Shown here: in pieces, positions 50,810 through 59,779 of the stretch
How the letters are laid out: each line of letters begins with the position of its first letter
How positions within the stretch are numbered: the stretch's first letter is position 1
Assembly (NCBI RefSeq): GCF_042654065.1
Contig: NZ_JBHSFP010000013.1
Location: forward strand, 124,001 to 188,000
From: Sphaerisporangium dianthi
GTDB lineage: Bacteria; Actinomycetota; Actinomycetes; Streptosporangiales; Streptosporangiaceae
Direction: 5' to 3'
Length of the DNA stretch: 64,000 bases
Translations under genes and position numbers: made by a program
The notes under the pieces: generated by a model
Databases searched by the model: none
The model's input: the letters and a program-made list of their open reading frames with translations, nothing else
What the model was told of the DNA's origin: nothing

Positions 50810-51901
50810 TCAGCTCAGGTTGTTGCCCCACAGCGACTTGTCGTCGCTCTTCAGGCTGGAGATGCCTCCGTACGTGCCGCCGTCCGAGGTGACCAGAGGC
50901 GCGGACAGCTGGTCCTCCAGCAATCCCGGACGGACCTCGATGATCGTGCTGTCGTGATCGGTCTTGCCGGGCTGGAAGGTCTTGCCCTCGACCGCCGCCT
51001 GGGCGTACGAGAGCGCCCACTTCGCGTACAGGTCCGCCGGCTGGGAGACGGTCGCGTCGATGTTCCCCGCGGCGATCTCCTTCAGCTCCTGCGGGATGCC
51101 GTCGTTGGAGACGACGAAGACGTGCTTGGCGTCGGTCGGCGGCACGAGCAGATCGCGCTGCTTGAGCACCTGCAGCGTGCCGGCGAGGGCGAAGCTGGAC
51201 TGCATGTACACGCCCTTGAGGTCCGGGTTCGCGGTGAGGACCGTCGAGAGCTTCTGCGCGGCGATCGCCCCGTCCCACTTGGTGGCCTCGCCGAAGACCT
51301 TGATGCCGGCGTAGTTCTTCTGCATGCACTCGTTGAACGCCTCGGTGCGGTCCCGGCCGTTGATGGAGGCCAGGTCGCCCTGCAGCATGATCACCTTGCC
51401 CTTGCCCTGCAGCTTCTCTCCGAGGAAGCGGCAGGCCTTCTCGCCGTACGCCCGGTTGTCGGCGCGCACGACCATGAAGGCGTTGCCGGTGTCCGGCCGG
51501 GTGTCCACCAGGACGGCGGGGATCTTCTTGCTTTCGAGCTGCTGGAGCGTGGGGGCCACGGCGGCGGTGTCCTGCGGCGCCATCACCACGCCGCGCACGC
51601 CCTGCCCGACCAGCGTCTGCACGTTGGCGGTCAGCTTGGCGATGTCGTTCTGGGAGTTGGTGGTCTTGAGCTCCACGCCCAGCTCATCAGCGGTCTTCGG
51701 CACGTAGCTGATGTAGGAGTTCCAAAAGTCGGTGTCCGAGCGCGGGTAGTCCACGCCGATGATCGGCTTCGCGGGCGCACTGCTGGCGCCGGCGTTCCCG
51801 CCCCCGCCGTCCCCGCCGTTCCCGCCGTTCCCGCCGCAGGCCACGACCAGACTCCCCGATATGGCCAAGGCCGCGACGAGCGCGGACCGTCTGCGTTCCA
51901 T
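50810..51901 (-). CDS. Sugar-binding lipoprotein of the RbsB class
   Basis: A 363-residue periplasmic-binding-type lipoprotein. The signal ends in LVVAC (Cys at about 19), followed by a Gly/Asn-rich tether. The mature protein has the typical type I binding fold with IGVDYPRSDTDFWNSY, GVRGVVMAPQDTAAVAP (the ligand-loop region) and VFVVSNDGIPQELKEI. ATG at 51901 has a strong AGAAGGAGAG ribosome site; a longer frame to 52012 is rejected. It is the first gene of the transporter operon, with two GACAT palindromes in the 382-bp region upstream, so it is probably induced by fucose or a catabolite. Confidence 0.92.
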   Translation of the reverse strand: MERRRSALVAALAISGSLVVACGGNGGNGGDGGGGNAGASSAPAKPIIGVDYPRSDTDFWNSYISYVPKTADELGVELKTTNSQNDIAKLTANVQTLVGQGVRGVVMAPQDTAAVAPTLQQLESKKIPAVLVDTRPDTGNAFMVVRADNRAYGEKACRFLGEKLQGKGKVIMLQGDLASINGRDRTEAFNECMQKNYAGIKVFGEATKWDGAIAAQKLSTVLTANPDLKGVYMQSSFALAGTLQVLKQRDLLVPPTDAKHVFVVSNDGIPQELKEIAAGNIDATVSQPADLYAKWALSYAQAAVEGKTFQPGKTDHDSTIIEVRPGLLEDQLSAPLVTSDGGTYGGISSLKSDDKSLWGNNLS

Positions 51902-52022
51902 CGTCTCTCCTTCTGAAAGCACCACGGCTGCCCTGCCGTCGCCGACGCACCGCATTCGGGGCGGGCCCGCGCTCCTGACGCGGAGAACTCCGGGGAGGTC
52001 CGCCTCGCCCACTCACCAACAG

Positions 52023-52035
52023 GACATGGGATGTC
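52023..52035. promoter_or_regulatory. GACAT operator before the sugar transporter (proximal)
   Basis: GACATGGGATGTC is a perfect GACAT-N3-ATGTC palindrome, 122 bp before the start of the binding-protein gene. It is the same motif as before GH29, GH95 and the fuconate dehydratase. Confidence 0.65.
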
Positions 52036-52162
52036 TTTCTATGACCAAACCTGGGTCGGTGTCCATACCTCTGCGACAGAATCGCCAAAATGCGCGCAGA
52101 GACCCTCCAAGCTCCGGCTAGCGCTCCGATGTATACGCCTTTCCGGGAGGGGACGATAACGA

Positions 52163-52175
52163 CACATCGCATGTC
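52163..52175. promoter_or_regulatory. GACAT-type operator before the sugar transporter (distal)
   Basis: CACATCGCATGTC deviates at one position from the motif and lies 140 bp from the proximal copy. The remaining part of the interval 51902-52283 holds no gene. Confidence 0.45.
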
Positions 52176-52283
52176 GCCGGCCGTACGACCGCACCGGCGC
52201 CCAGGACCGGATCACGCCTCTTCACCGGCGTCCGGCGCCCGCGCCGTCACCCGGCGAACGGCACCGGCGGACGCGCACCCGGC

Positions 52284-53033
52284 TCAGTGCGCGGCCGCCG
52301 TCCCGCCGGCGTCGGTCCCTTCGGTGCGTTCCCGCGCCTCAGGTTCGGTGAACGATCTGCCGAGGTTCTCCCTCAACCAGGTCTCCGTGGTGCTGACGTG
52401 CATGAGGGCCGCCGCCTGCGCGAGCGGGGCGTCGCGGTGCACCAGCGCCTGGTAGATGGAGGTGTGCTCGGCGACGGTGCGGCCGGCCGCGTTGTCCTCG
52501 ACCAGCCCGCGCCACACCCGGGCGCGAAGTGTGCGGCTCGCGATGCCGCCGAGCAGGGCGAACAGCGACCTGTTGCCCGTGGCCTCGAACACAGCGCGGT
52601 GGAAGGCGTCGTCGTGGTGGTTGAGCGCCTCCACGTCGTCCTGCGCGGCGCGCATCGCTTCGAGGTGACGTTCGACCACCGCGAGCTGGCCGGCGGTGAT
52701 ACGCGTGGCGGCCAGCCCGGTGGCCACGGGCTCGAACAGGCGGCGCACCTCCATGATCTCCAGGAGGTCGTCGCCCCGCATCATCTCGACCGCGAGGCCG
52801 ACTCCTTCCAGCAGCAGCTCAGGCTTGAGACTCGTGACGAACGTGCCGTCCCCCCTGCGCACCTCCAGCACGCGGGTGGTGACGAGAGAGCGCACGGCCT
52901 CCCTGAGCAGATTCCGAGAAAGGCCCAGTTCCACGGCCAACTCCTGTTCAGGAGGCAACCGGGCACCCGGCGACAGCGTTCCTTCCTTGATGAGCTGCCT
53001 GATGTGCTCGATCGCCTGCTCGGTCAACGACAT
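52284..53033 (-). CDS. FadR-type GntR transcriptional regulator (2)
   Basis: A 249-residue regulator with the same architecture as the first GntR protein at 46612. The winged helix includes LSPGARLPPEQELAVELGL and RNLLREAVRSLV, and the FCD domain shows HHDDAFHRAVFEATGN and EHTSIYQALV. The two proteins share many positions (RRGDGTFVTSL versus RQGDGTYVTSL), so they look like paralogues. ATG at 53033 is preferred, but a GTG at 53057 is in frame and neither has a strong ribosome site. It stands between the transporter and the GH43-CBM42 gene on the minus strand and could control either. Confidence 0.88.
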   Translation of the reverse strand: MSLTEQAIEHIRQLIKEGTLSPGARLPPEQELAVELGLSRNLLREAVRSLVTTRVLEVRRGDGTFVTSLKPELLLEGVGLAVEMMRGDDLLEIMEVRRLFEPVATGLAATRITAGQLAVVERHLEAMRAAQDDVEALNHHDDAFHRAVFEATGNRSLFALLGGIASRTLRARVWRGLVEDNAAGRTVAEHTSIYQALVHRDAPLAQAAALMHVSTTETWLRENLGRSFTEPEARERTEGTDAGGTAAAH

Positions 53034-53146
53034 GGACAGATTTTCGTCCCTCAGCACGGGAGAGGACCACCCGCCCCGCTGCCGGCGATCAGCCCGGTCT
53101 CGGCGTGATCATGCCGCTCCGGGGCAGGCCCCCGGGATCGGCCGCG

Positions 53147-54532
53147 TCACGAGACGACGCGGAAGGTCGCGTCCTGCCGGTCGACGGCGCTGGAGGCGGA
53201 GCTGAGCGGGTCGATGCGCAGCAGGCTGTTGTAGTGGCGCAGGTAGCGGGTGGGGAAGTTGTAGGAGCGGAAGGAGGACCAGGACGCGTCGGCCAGGCCG
53301 GCGGTGCGGTAGAAGGTGGCGTCGGCGCGGAAGACCGCGGTGTTCTCGTTCGGGTCGAGGCGCAGGGCGTAGTCGTAGTGGCGCAGATAGTTTCCCGAGT
53401 AGTTCACCGACTCGAACGAGACGCCGGCCGGGTCGGCGAGGCCGGAGACCATGCGCCACAGCTGGTCCTGGTACGGGTCGAAGGGGTAGGGGTCGATCCG
53501 GCCGACGCGGTCGGCGTGCCGCACATAGCGGTCGGGATAGTTGGACGACTTGAGCCTGACCCAGTTGGGGGTGCCCCACCGGGACACCATGGCGTTGTAC
53601 TCGGCGTCGGTGATGCCGACGATGGAGCCGTGCTTCGCGTTCAGCGGCGGGGTGTAGTCGCGCTGGTTCAGCACGGTCCAGGCGTTCGCGGAGATGTTGT
53701 TCGAGGACCACGCGTAGAAGTCGTTGTTGACGGGGCTGTAGGAGTCTCCCCACAGCCGCCAGCCGCCCTCGTTGGTCCTGAGCAGCAGCGGCGCTTCCAT
53801 GCCGCTGCCCTGCCGGAGGCCGCCGGTGTAGGTGGTGTAGCTGTTGGGCGCGCCGGTGGAGGACCGCGCGCCGTAGATGTACCCGTCGGCGAGGTTCTTG
53901 TAATACATGTAGGTGGTGGCGCCGTCGACGACGATGTCCCCGTCGAGCACGCCGGCGCTCGGGCTGAAGTACACCTGGGCGGCGCTGACGGTGCGGAAGT
54001 CGCTGGTGTAGTTCACCATGAACACGTCGCGCCCGTTGTTGGCCGAGTAGACGATGCCGTACTGGCCGCGAGAGGCGTCCCAGAACACCGTGGGGGCCCA
54101 GGTGTGGGTGTTCATGGTGTGCATGCGCACGAGGCGGTACCCCGTGAAGGACGCCAGGTCGGTGGAGTCCCAGACGTGCAGGTACTGGCTGTTGAGGCCG
54201 AAGTTGGTGCCCTTGAGATCCGTGGCGATGACGACGAACGTGCCGTCCTGCTTGCGGTACACGAACGGGTCGCGCAGGCCCTGCTGACCGGCCGTCGGGG
54301 TGACCACCGGGTTGTTCTGGTTCAGCGGGGTCCAGTTCAGGCCGTCCCGGCTGACCGCCAGGTGCAGGCCGTAGTCCGCGCCCTGGGAGTTCGGGGATTC
54401 GGTGAAGTACGCGAAGGCGTAGGCGGTGTTCGCCGCCGCCGCGCTCGCCCGCAGGGGCGAGGCCATGCCGGTGGCGGCGAGCGCGGCGGTGGTGAGGGCG
54501 GCCTGAGTGAATGCTCGGCGGCTCAGGGTCAT
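53147..54532 (-). CDS. Secreted GH43-like glycosidase with CBM42 (AbfB) domain
   Basis: A 461-residue exported enzyme. A Tat signal (SRRAFTQAAL) is followed by a five-bladed propeller of the GH43/GH117-like clan (about residues 35-310). It contains QGLRDPFVYRKQDGTFVVIATD and TWAPTVFWD, and GSGMEAPLLL, where the Glu is a good candidate acid. The C-terminal 140 residues form an AbfB beta-trefoil that binds arabinofuranose side chains, seen in repeats such as YPDRYVRHADR, SGNYLRHYDYALRLD and PTRYLRHYNSLLRID. ATG at 54532 begins the signal peptide; the open frame up to 54856 lacks one. Probably an arabinan- or arabinoxylan-active enzyme. It diverges from the next GH43 gene. Confidence 0.88.
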   Translation of the reverse strand: MTLSRRAFTQAALTTAALAATGMASPLRASAAAANTAYAFAYFTESPNSQGADYGLHLAVSRDGLNWTPLNQNNPVVTPTAGQQGLRDPFVYRKQDGTFVVIATDLKGTNFGLNSQYLHVWDSTDLASFTGYRLVRMHTMNTHTWAPTVFWDASRGQYGIVYSANNGRDVFMVNYTSDFRTVSAAQVYFSPSAGVLDGDIVVDGATTYMYYKNLADGYIYGARSSTGAPNSYTTYTGGLRQGSGMEAPLLLRTNEGGWRLWGDSYSPVNNDFYAWSSNNISANAWTVLNQRDYTPPLNAKHGSIVGITDAEYNAMVSRWGTPNWVRLKSSNYPDRYVRHADRVGRIDPYPFDPYQDQLWRMVSGLADPAGVSFESVNYSGNYLRHYDYALRLDPNENTAVFRADATFYRTAGLADASWSSFRSYNFPTRYLRHYNSLLRIDPLSSASSAVDRQDATFRVVS

Positions 54533-55010
54533 GGAGGGCTGACCTTTCTCAGGGGGACGACGCGTTGCGGGCGGGGTCCTGCACGAGGTGGTGCGACGCC
54601 GTGGCTCATGACCAGGGGCGACGGAGGTGGAAGGCGGCGCCGGAGCGGCGGGCGCCGATGCCGGCGAACGATTCGACGCGCGGCCGGCGGTCGACGTGGG
54701 GCGGGCAGCGCCTCTCCGGCGCCGTCCGGGACCGGTGAGCCTCGTCGCCATCGCAGGGGAACGCGCGGTGACAGGACGGGTGAGCCGGCGTGCGACTCCA
54801 CGTTCCACCCGTCGCCGGACCGCGCCGCGGCCGGCGATCTCCGCCGTGCGCACCACCGGCTCCGGCAGGGGACCGTCCCGGTCGCCAGTTTGGAAACATC
54901 GGCGAAACCTGTCAAGACCACGACTGGAACAGTGCCGCCCGGTCGTGCCGCCGCGGGCGCGCGCCGGCGCCGATCACGCGGGAGCCGGTGATGACATCGG
55001 GATACAGGGC

Positions 55011-55025
55011 GGTGAAAGTTTCACC
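55011..55025. promoter_or_regulatory. Palindrome GGTGAAAGTTTCACC
   Basis: A perfect 15-bp palindrome containing GAAAGTTTC, the type of element reported upstream of streptomycete xylanase genes. The core TGAAAnTTTCA also occurs before the GH95 and GH29 genes of this window. Confidence 0.65.
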
Positions 55026-55209
55026 TCCGCGACGGCGTGGGGCTCGCCGCGGGCCTCGGATATCCGCACACCAGACGTGCTTCGGCGGCCGGGAGACGCC
55101 GTGACGCGGGAGGCCGGGACGTTGACGAAAACGATCCTGTCGTATTGGCTCCGCCCCACCACCGACTCCGGTCCCCCGAAGAGAGGAGCGATCGGCACCA
55201 GCGATGAAT

Positions 55210-55223
55210 GTTAGCGCTAACAA
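55210..55223. promoter_or_regulatory. LacI-type operator TGTTAGCGCTAACA
   Basis: A perfect 14-bp palindrome with the central CG typical of LacI-family sites, of the form often found near arabinose or xylose genes. It lies 342 bp before the CBM13-GH43 gene. It does not match the sites next to the LacI gene at 62260, so another LacI protein probably binds it. Confidence 0.7.
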
Positions 55224-55564
55224 TGCTTGCGCTCGACCTGACTTCTTCGAGTGCCATCCGTGTCCCGCGCCAGGGAATCCCATCGGATGTCCGGCGTTTC
55301 GCCCGAGGATCCCCCCAGGCTGTGCCGATCCATACGTTCCATGACGCATGCCCGCGGCCGAGTCGGAGGGCGGCGGAAGCGTGCGAACTTCACCCGGAGG
55401 GTGGTTGTGAGACTCACATCTCCGCCGATCGCCGCCATCGCGACGAGGCGTGGCGTGTCCGATGCCGCCTTCTCCGTGGAGACCGCGTCGGGCACCGACG
55501 GCCTCTCCATCGACGACGCCTCATTCCAGTGGTTCCTGGAACCATCTCGCCCTGAAGGAGAGTC

Positions 55565-57694
55565 ATGATCACCATTGATGAGCCCCGGCGGCAGGCGCCC
55601 CGGCGGCGAAGTCCGTGGTCGCGGCTGGCCGCCGTCGTCGTCGCGATCCTGCTGGCCGGCACGGCGGCGGCGGTGAACTCGGCGACCGCGTCGGCGGCGA
55701 CCGTCGACACCACCGCCTGGTACGTGCTGGTCAACCGCAACAGCGGCAAGGCCCTGGACGTGTACAACCTGGCCACCAACGACGGCGCGCGCATCACCCA
55801 GTGGACCCGCAACAACGGCAACCAGCAGCAGTGGCAGTTCGTCGACTCCGGCGGCGGCTACTACCGGGTGAAGTCCCGGCTGTCGGGCAAGGTGCTGGAC
55901 GTCTCCGGCTTCTCCACCGCCAACGGCGGGGCCATCGTGCAGTGGAGCGACACCAACGGCACCAACCAGCAGTTCCGCCTCGCCGACTCCGCGGGCGGGT
56001 ACGTGCGGCTGATCAACCGCAACAGCAACAAGGTCATGGAGGTCCAGAGCGCCTCCACCGCCGACGGCGGCAACATCGTCCAGTACGACGACTGGGGCGG
56101 CAACAACCAGCAGTGGCAGCTCGTCCAGGTCGGCGGCACCAACCCCACGCCGACCCCGACCCCGACGCCCACGCCCACACCGACCGGAGGCGGCGGCACG
56201 TACAACAACCCGGTGGTCTGGCAGGACTTCCCCGACGTCGACATCATCCGGGTCGGCGACGCGTACTACATGTCGTCCTCGACCTTCCACTATTCGCCCG
56301 GCGCGCCGATCCTGCGCTCCTATGACCTCGTGAACTGGGAGTTCGCCGGGCACTCGGTGCCGACGCTCGACTTCGGCAACAAGTACAGCCTGAACGGCGA
56401 CCGCGCCTACGTCGACGGCATCTGGGCGTCTGCCTTCGGCCACCGCAACAGCGACAACCAGTTCTACTGGCTCGGCTGCATCGACTTCGCCCGGACGTAC
56501 GTCTACTCCGCCTCGGCCGTCGAAGGCCCCTGGCAGCGGCGATCGGTGATCAACAAGTGCTACTACGACGCGGGCCTGCTCGTTGACGACAACGACACCA
56601 TGTACGTCGCCTACGGCAACAGCAACATCAGCGTCGCGCAGCTCTCCGCCGACGGCACGAGCGAGGTGCGGACGCAGCAGGTGTTCACCACGCCTTCCAG
56701 CGTGGGGACCCTCGAAGGGTCGCGCTTCTACAAGCGCAACGGGGCCTACTACATCTGGCTCACCCGTCCCGCCAACGGCCAGTACGTGCTGAAGTCCACC
56801 AACGGCCCCTTCGGCCCGTACGAGATGCGCCAGGTGCTGCTCAACATGCCGAGCCCCATCTCCGGTGGCGGCGTGCCGCACCAGGGCGGCCTCGTGCAGA
56901 CGCAGAACGGCGACTGGTACTACATGGCGTTCGTGGACGCCTACCCCGGCGGCCGGGTGCCCGCCATGGCCCCGATCACCTGGACCTCCGACGGCTGGCC
57001 GACCGTGACGACCGTCAACGGCGGCTGGGGCGCGACCTACCCGCGCCCGAACCTGCCCACGCCGCCACGCCAGGTGAAGCCGCTGACCGGCGCCGACACC
57101 TTCTCCGGCACGGCGCTCGGGCCGCAGTGGGAGTGGAACCACAACCCCGACACCACCAAGTACTCGGTGAACAACGGCCTGACCCTGCAGACGGCGACGG
57201 TCACCAACGACCTCTACAACGCCCGCAACACGCTCACCCACCGCACCCAGGGACCGTCCTCGACGGCCACCATCGAGCTGGACTACTCCACGATGCGCGA
57301 CGGTGACCGCACCGGTCTCGCCATCCTGCGCGACTCCTCGGCCTGGATCGGGGTCCGGCGCGACAGCGGCGCCACCCGCGTGGTGATGACCAACAACCTG
57401 ACCATGAACAGCAGCTGGAACACGACCAGTACCGGAAGCGAGGTCGCGAGCGCGTCCGTCTCAGGCGGCCGGATCTGGCTGCGTGCCACGGCCGACATCC
57501 GCCCGGGAACCGGCAGGCAGGCCCGCTTCTCCTACAGCACCGACGGGGTGAACTTCACCTCGTTCGGCTCCGCGATGACCCTGGGCAACGCCTGGCAGTT
57601 CTTCCCAGGGCACCGATACGGGATCTTCAACTACGCGACCCAGGCTCTCGGCGGCTCCGTCACCGTGCGCCGGTTCGACCTGACGACCCCGTGA
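55565..57694 (+). CDS. Secreted CBM13-GH43 arabinofuranosidase/xylosidase
   Basis: A 709-residue exported glycosidase. A Sec-type signal (residues 1-45) is followed by a CBM13 trefoil (about 48-190) with QW motifs QQWQF, QQFRL and QQWQL, and a Pro-Thr linker (about 194-208). The GH43 propeller comes next, with base Asp224 in WQDFPDVD, Asp335 in YYDAGLLVDD and acid Glu384 in LEGSRFYK. The last 190 residues form the beta-sandwich often attached to GH43 xylosidases and arabinofuranosidases (GH43_C2-like). GGAGAGTC precedes the ATG. Upstream LacI-type and GAAAGTTTC palindromes suggest control by pentose sugars. The exact activity within GH43 cannot be set by eye. Confidence 0.9.
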   Translation: MITIDEPRRQAPRRRSPWSRLAAVVVAILLAGTAAAVNSATASAATVDTTAWYVLVNRNSGKALDVYNLATNDGARITQWTRNNGNQQQWQFVDSGGGYYRVKSRLSGKVLDVSGFSTANGGAIVQWSDTNGTNQQFRLADSAGGYVRLINRNSNKVMEVQSASTADGGNIVQYDDWGGNNQQWQLVQVGGTNPTPTPTPTPTPTPTGGGGTYNNPVVWQDFPDVDIIRVGDAYYMSSSTFHYSPGAPILRSYDLVNWEFAGHSVPTLDFGNKYSLNGDRAYVDGIWASAFGHRNSDNQFYWLGCIDFARTYVYSASAVEGPWQRRSVINKCYYDAGLLVDDNDTMYVAYGNSNISVAQLSADGTSEVRTQQVFTTPSSVGTLEGSRFYKRNGAYYIWLTRPANGQYVLKSTNGPFGPYEMRQVLLNMPSPISGGGVPHQGGLVQTQNGDWYYMAFVDAYPGGRVPAMAPITWTSDGWPTVTTVNGGWGATYPRPNLPTPPRQVKPLTGADTFSGTALGPQWEWNHNPDTTKYSVNNGLTLQTATVTNDLYNARNTLTHRTQGPSSTATIELDYSTMRDGDRTGLAILRDSSAWIGVRRDSGATRVVMTNNLTMNSSWNTTSTGSEVASASVSGGRIWLRATADIRPGTGRQARFSYSTDGVNFTSFGSAMTLGNAWQFFPGHRYGIFNYATQALGGSVTVRRFDLTTP

Positions 57695-57709
57695 CCCCCT
57701 GATCGTGGA

Positions 57710-57745
57710 GACCGGCGGCTGTGTCCTCCATAACGGCCGCCGGTC
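57710..57745. terminator. Hairpin between convergent GH43 and GH68 genes
   Basis: GACCGGCGGC (57710-57719) and GCCGCCGGTC (57736-57745) form a perfect 10-bp stem with a 16-nt loop. It overlaps the GH68 stop codon. Confidence 0.7.
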
Positions 57746-58955
57746 ACCACACCATCACCGAGGTGCTCAGCCCGTCGAGGGCGAGCTTCAGCACCGGCGC
57801 GACCGTCCCGCCGAAGGCCGCACGGGCCTCCGGCGGGCCGGCGTGCCTCGGGTCCGCGCCGCCGATGGAGCGGTAGTTCAGGAAACCCACCACCCGAAGA
57901 TCGCTCAGCACCAGCCAGGCGTACGCCAGGTCCGGATCCCCGGGCGCGTTCTGGACCACGAGCCCGCTGCCGTTGAGCGGCTCGTACGGCCCGGCGAGTG
58001 CCGGGGCGGCGAAGCCGTACAGGCCGGTGGGGGCGCGGTCGCGCGGGTGGAAGTTGTGGCGCTGCGTCACGAAGAACAGGTAGTACGCCGAGTCGTGCAC
58101 GACGATGTGCGGCCGTTCGATCTCGTGGTTGATCCCGTCGGCGACCAGGAGCGGCGGGCCGAGCGACCAACCGCCGGGCCGGGCGCCGGCGAGGGCGATC
58201 GCCCCCATGAACCCGTCGTGCCACGGGACGGACGCGGCGACCAGCAGGTACTCGCGTCCGTCGGCGGGATCGCGGAACCATCCGGGGTCGCGGAAGGCGC
58301 GGATGGCGCCGGGCGCCCCCTCGGTCTCGTCGGCCGGCAGGTACGTGCGGCCGTCCGAGCTGAGGATCTCACGGTGCTCGGCGTCCTGTCCGAGCGTGAC
58401 GCGGCCGCCGCCGGTGAGCAGGCGGGGCCGGGCCTCGGCGACGCGCTGGGAGAACGTCGGCCGTTGCTCCCCGCGCCGGCCCGCCGCCGTGTAGAACACC
58501 GAGACCGTGCCGTCCGGCCTGCGCACCGCCGACCCCGACCACTCGCGGCCGCCCAGGGACGCGCCGTCGGCGAACACGTGCCCGAGGTCCGTCCAGCCGC
58601 CGGCGTCCTTGCCGAGCAGGCGCAGGCGGGCGCGGGAGTGGCGTTCCTCCGGGTGGCCGGTGGCGGGCGCCGACAGCGCCATCCACAGCTCCTGGCCGAG
58701 GACGGTGGCCGGCGTGCCGTCCTCCTCCTGGACCGGCCACGGGTCCCAGACGTCGTCGTGCGGCAGCGCGCGCGGCGCGGGCCCGGCGGGCACGGCCGGC
58801 GCCGTCGTCGCGGCGCTCTCGACGAGCAGGTCCAGATGCCGCCGCGTCCACCGCGCCGGCCGGGTGTCGTTCACACGGTGCTCCTCGACGTCGCGCGGCC
58901 CCGCCCATGTGGCGCCGCTCGCCTCGACCGCGTCGTGATCGGTGGTGTCGTCCAT
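57744..58955 (-). CDS. GH68 fructosidase/levansucrase-like enzyme, cytoplasmic
   Basis: A 403-residue enzyme of family GH68. The catalytic motifs are nucleophile Asp71 in DDVWDPWPV, WSGSAVR near residue 135, transition-state Asp223 in FRDPGWF, and acid/base Glu280 in HEIERPHIV. No signal peptide is present, unlike secreted levansucrases, so it probably cleaves imported sucrose or fructo-oligosaccharides inside the cell. The start overlaps the upstream permease stop by one base (TGATG). As the last gene of the operon 62109-57744, its substrate is likely the sugar carried by the adjoining ABC importer. Confidence 0.87.
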   Translation of the reverse strand: MDDTTDHDAVEASGATWAGPRDVEEHRVNDTRPARWTRRHLDLLVESAATTAPAVPAGPAPRALPHDDVWDPWPVQEEDGTPATVLGQELWMALSAPATGHPEERHSRARLRLLGKDAGGWTDLGHVFADGASLGGREWSGSAVRRPDGTVSVFYTAAGRRGEQRPTFSQRVAEARPRLLTGGGRVTLGQDAEHREILSSDGRTYLPADETEGAPGAIRAFRDPGWFRDPADGREYLLVAASVPWHDGFMGAIALAGARPGGWSLGPPLLVADGINHEIERPHIVVHDSAYYLFFVTQRHNFHPRDRAPTGLYGFAAPALAGPYEPLNGSGLVVQNAPGDPDLAYAWLVLSDLRVVGFLNYRSIGGADPRHAGPPEARAAFGGTVAPVLKLALDGLSTSVMVW

Positions 58956-59779
58956 CAGCCCTTCAGGGAACCTTGCAGGAGAGCCGTGACGAACCGGCGC
59001 TGGAAGATGAGGAAGATCAGGAGTGTGGGGGCCAGGATGAGCAGCGACCCGGCGCACAGCAGCGGGATGTCGGTGCCCCACTGCCCCTGGAAGGCGCCGA
59101 GGGCGCCGGACATCGTCCGTTTCAGCGGGTCGTCGACCAGCACGATCGCCAGCAGGAACTGGTTCCAGGTCCACAGGAACAGCAGGATGGCCAGGGACGA
59201 GATCGCCGGCATGGCCAGCGGCACGTGGACGCGCCAGAAGAGCTGCCACACGTTCGCCCCGTCGATCCGCGCGCTCTCCGACAGCTCCTCGGGCATGTTC
59301 ACGAAGTGCGCCCGCATCCAGAACACCGAGAACGGCATGAACAGCCCGATCAGCGGCAGGATGATGGCCCACCGGGTGTTCAGCAGCCCCATGTCGCGCA
59401 CCTGGTAGTACAGCGGCGTGATGACGCCCTCGAACGGCAGGGTCAGGCCGAGGACGAACACGATGAACACGACGTTCCGCCCGGCCGTCCGCAGGTGGCC
59501 GATCGCGAAACCGGCCATTGTGCCGATCACCAGCGAGAGCGGCACCACGCCGAGCACGATGAGCGTGCTCGACTTCAGCATCTCGCCCATGCGGGCCGCC
59601 TCGAACGCCTGGAGGAAGTTCCCCCAGTGCGGGTCTCCTGGCCAGCTCAGGCCGGGCGGGTAGGTGCCCGGCGGATGCAGGGCCGTGACGAACAGGCTGA
59701 GGAACGGCAGCAGGGTGACCGCCATCAGCAGGACGAGGAGGAGCCTTCCGGTCCACGCCTCCCGGCGCGCAGTGATCAT
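58955..59779 (-). CDS. Sugar ABC transporter permease (MalG type)
   Basis: A 274-residue permease of the carbohydrate uptake 1 class, with six membrane helices. The coupling EAA motif appears as ELSESARIDGANVWQLFWRVHVPLAMP. ATG at 59779 overlaps the upstream permease stop by 4 bp (ATGA); the long frame reaching 60535 lies inside that gene and is rejected. It pairs with the MalF-type permease. The ATPase is not in this operon and is probably a shared MsiK-like protein encoded elsewhere. Confidence 0.93.
   Translation of the reverse strand: MITARREAWTGRLLLVLLMAVTLLPFLSLFVTALHPPGTYPPGLSWPGDPHWGNFLQAFEAARMGEMLKSSTLIVLGVVPLSLVIGTMAGFAIGHLRTAGRNVVFIVFVLGLTLPFEGVITPLYYQVRDMGLLNTRWAIILPLIGLFMPFSVFWMRAHFVNMPEELSESARIDGANVWQLFWRVHVPLAMPAISSLAILLFLWTWNQFLLAIVLVDDPLKRTMSGALGAFQGQWGTDIPLLCAGSLLILAPTLLIFLIFQRRFVTALLQGSLKG

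Larger units (their letters stand above)
54533..55564. other. Divergent intergenic region between two GH43 genes
   Basis: 1032 bp with no frame having convincing codon bias. It carries two palindromic operators (55011-55025 and 55210-55223) and, at 55279-55291, a weak relative of the GACAT motif (CCCATCGGATGTC). It probably contains two divergent, sugar-controlled promoters. Confidence 0.6.

Noticed and set aside
53105..54991. A 628-codon open frame opposite the GH43-CBM42 gene
   Set aside because: It is antisense to a gene with a Tat signal, catalytic motifs and AbfB repeats; its composition is low complexity.
55217..57241. A 674-codon open frame opposite the CBM13-GH43 gene
   Set aside because: Antisense shadow; the plus strand has the signal peptide, QW motifs and GH43 residues.
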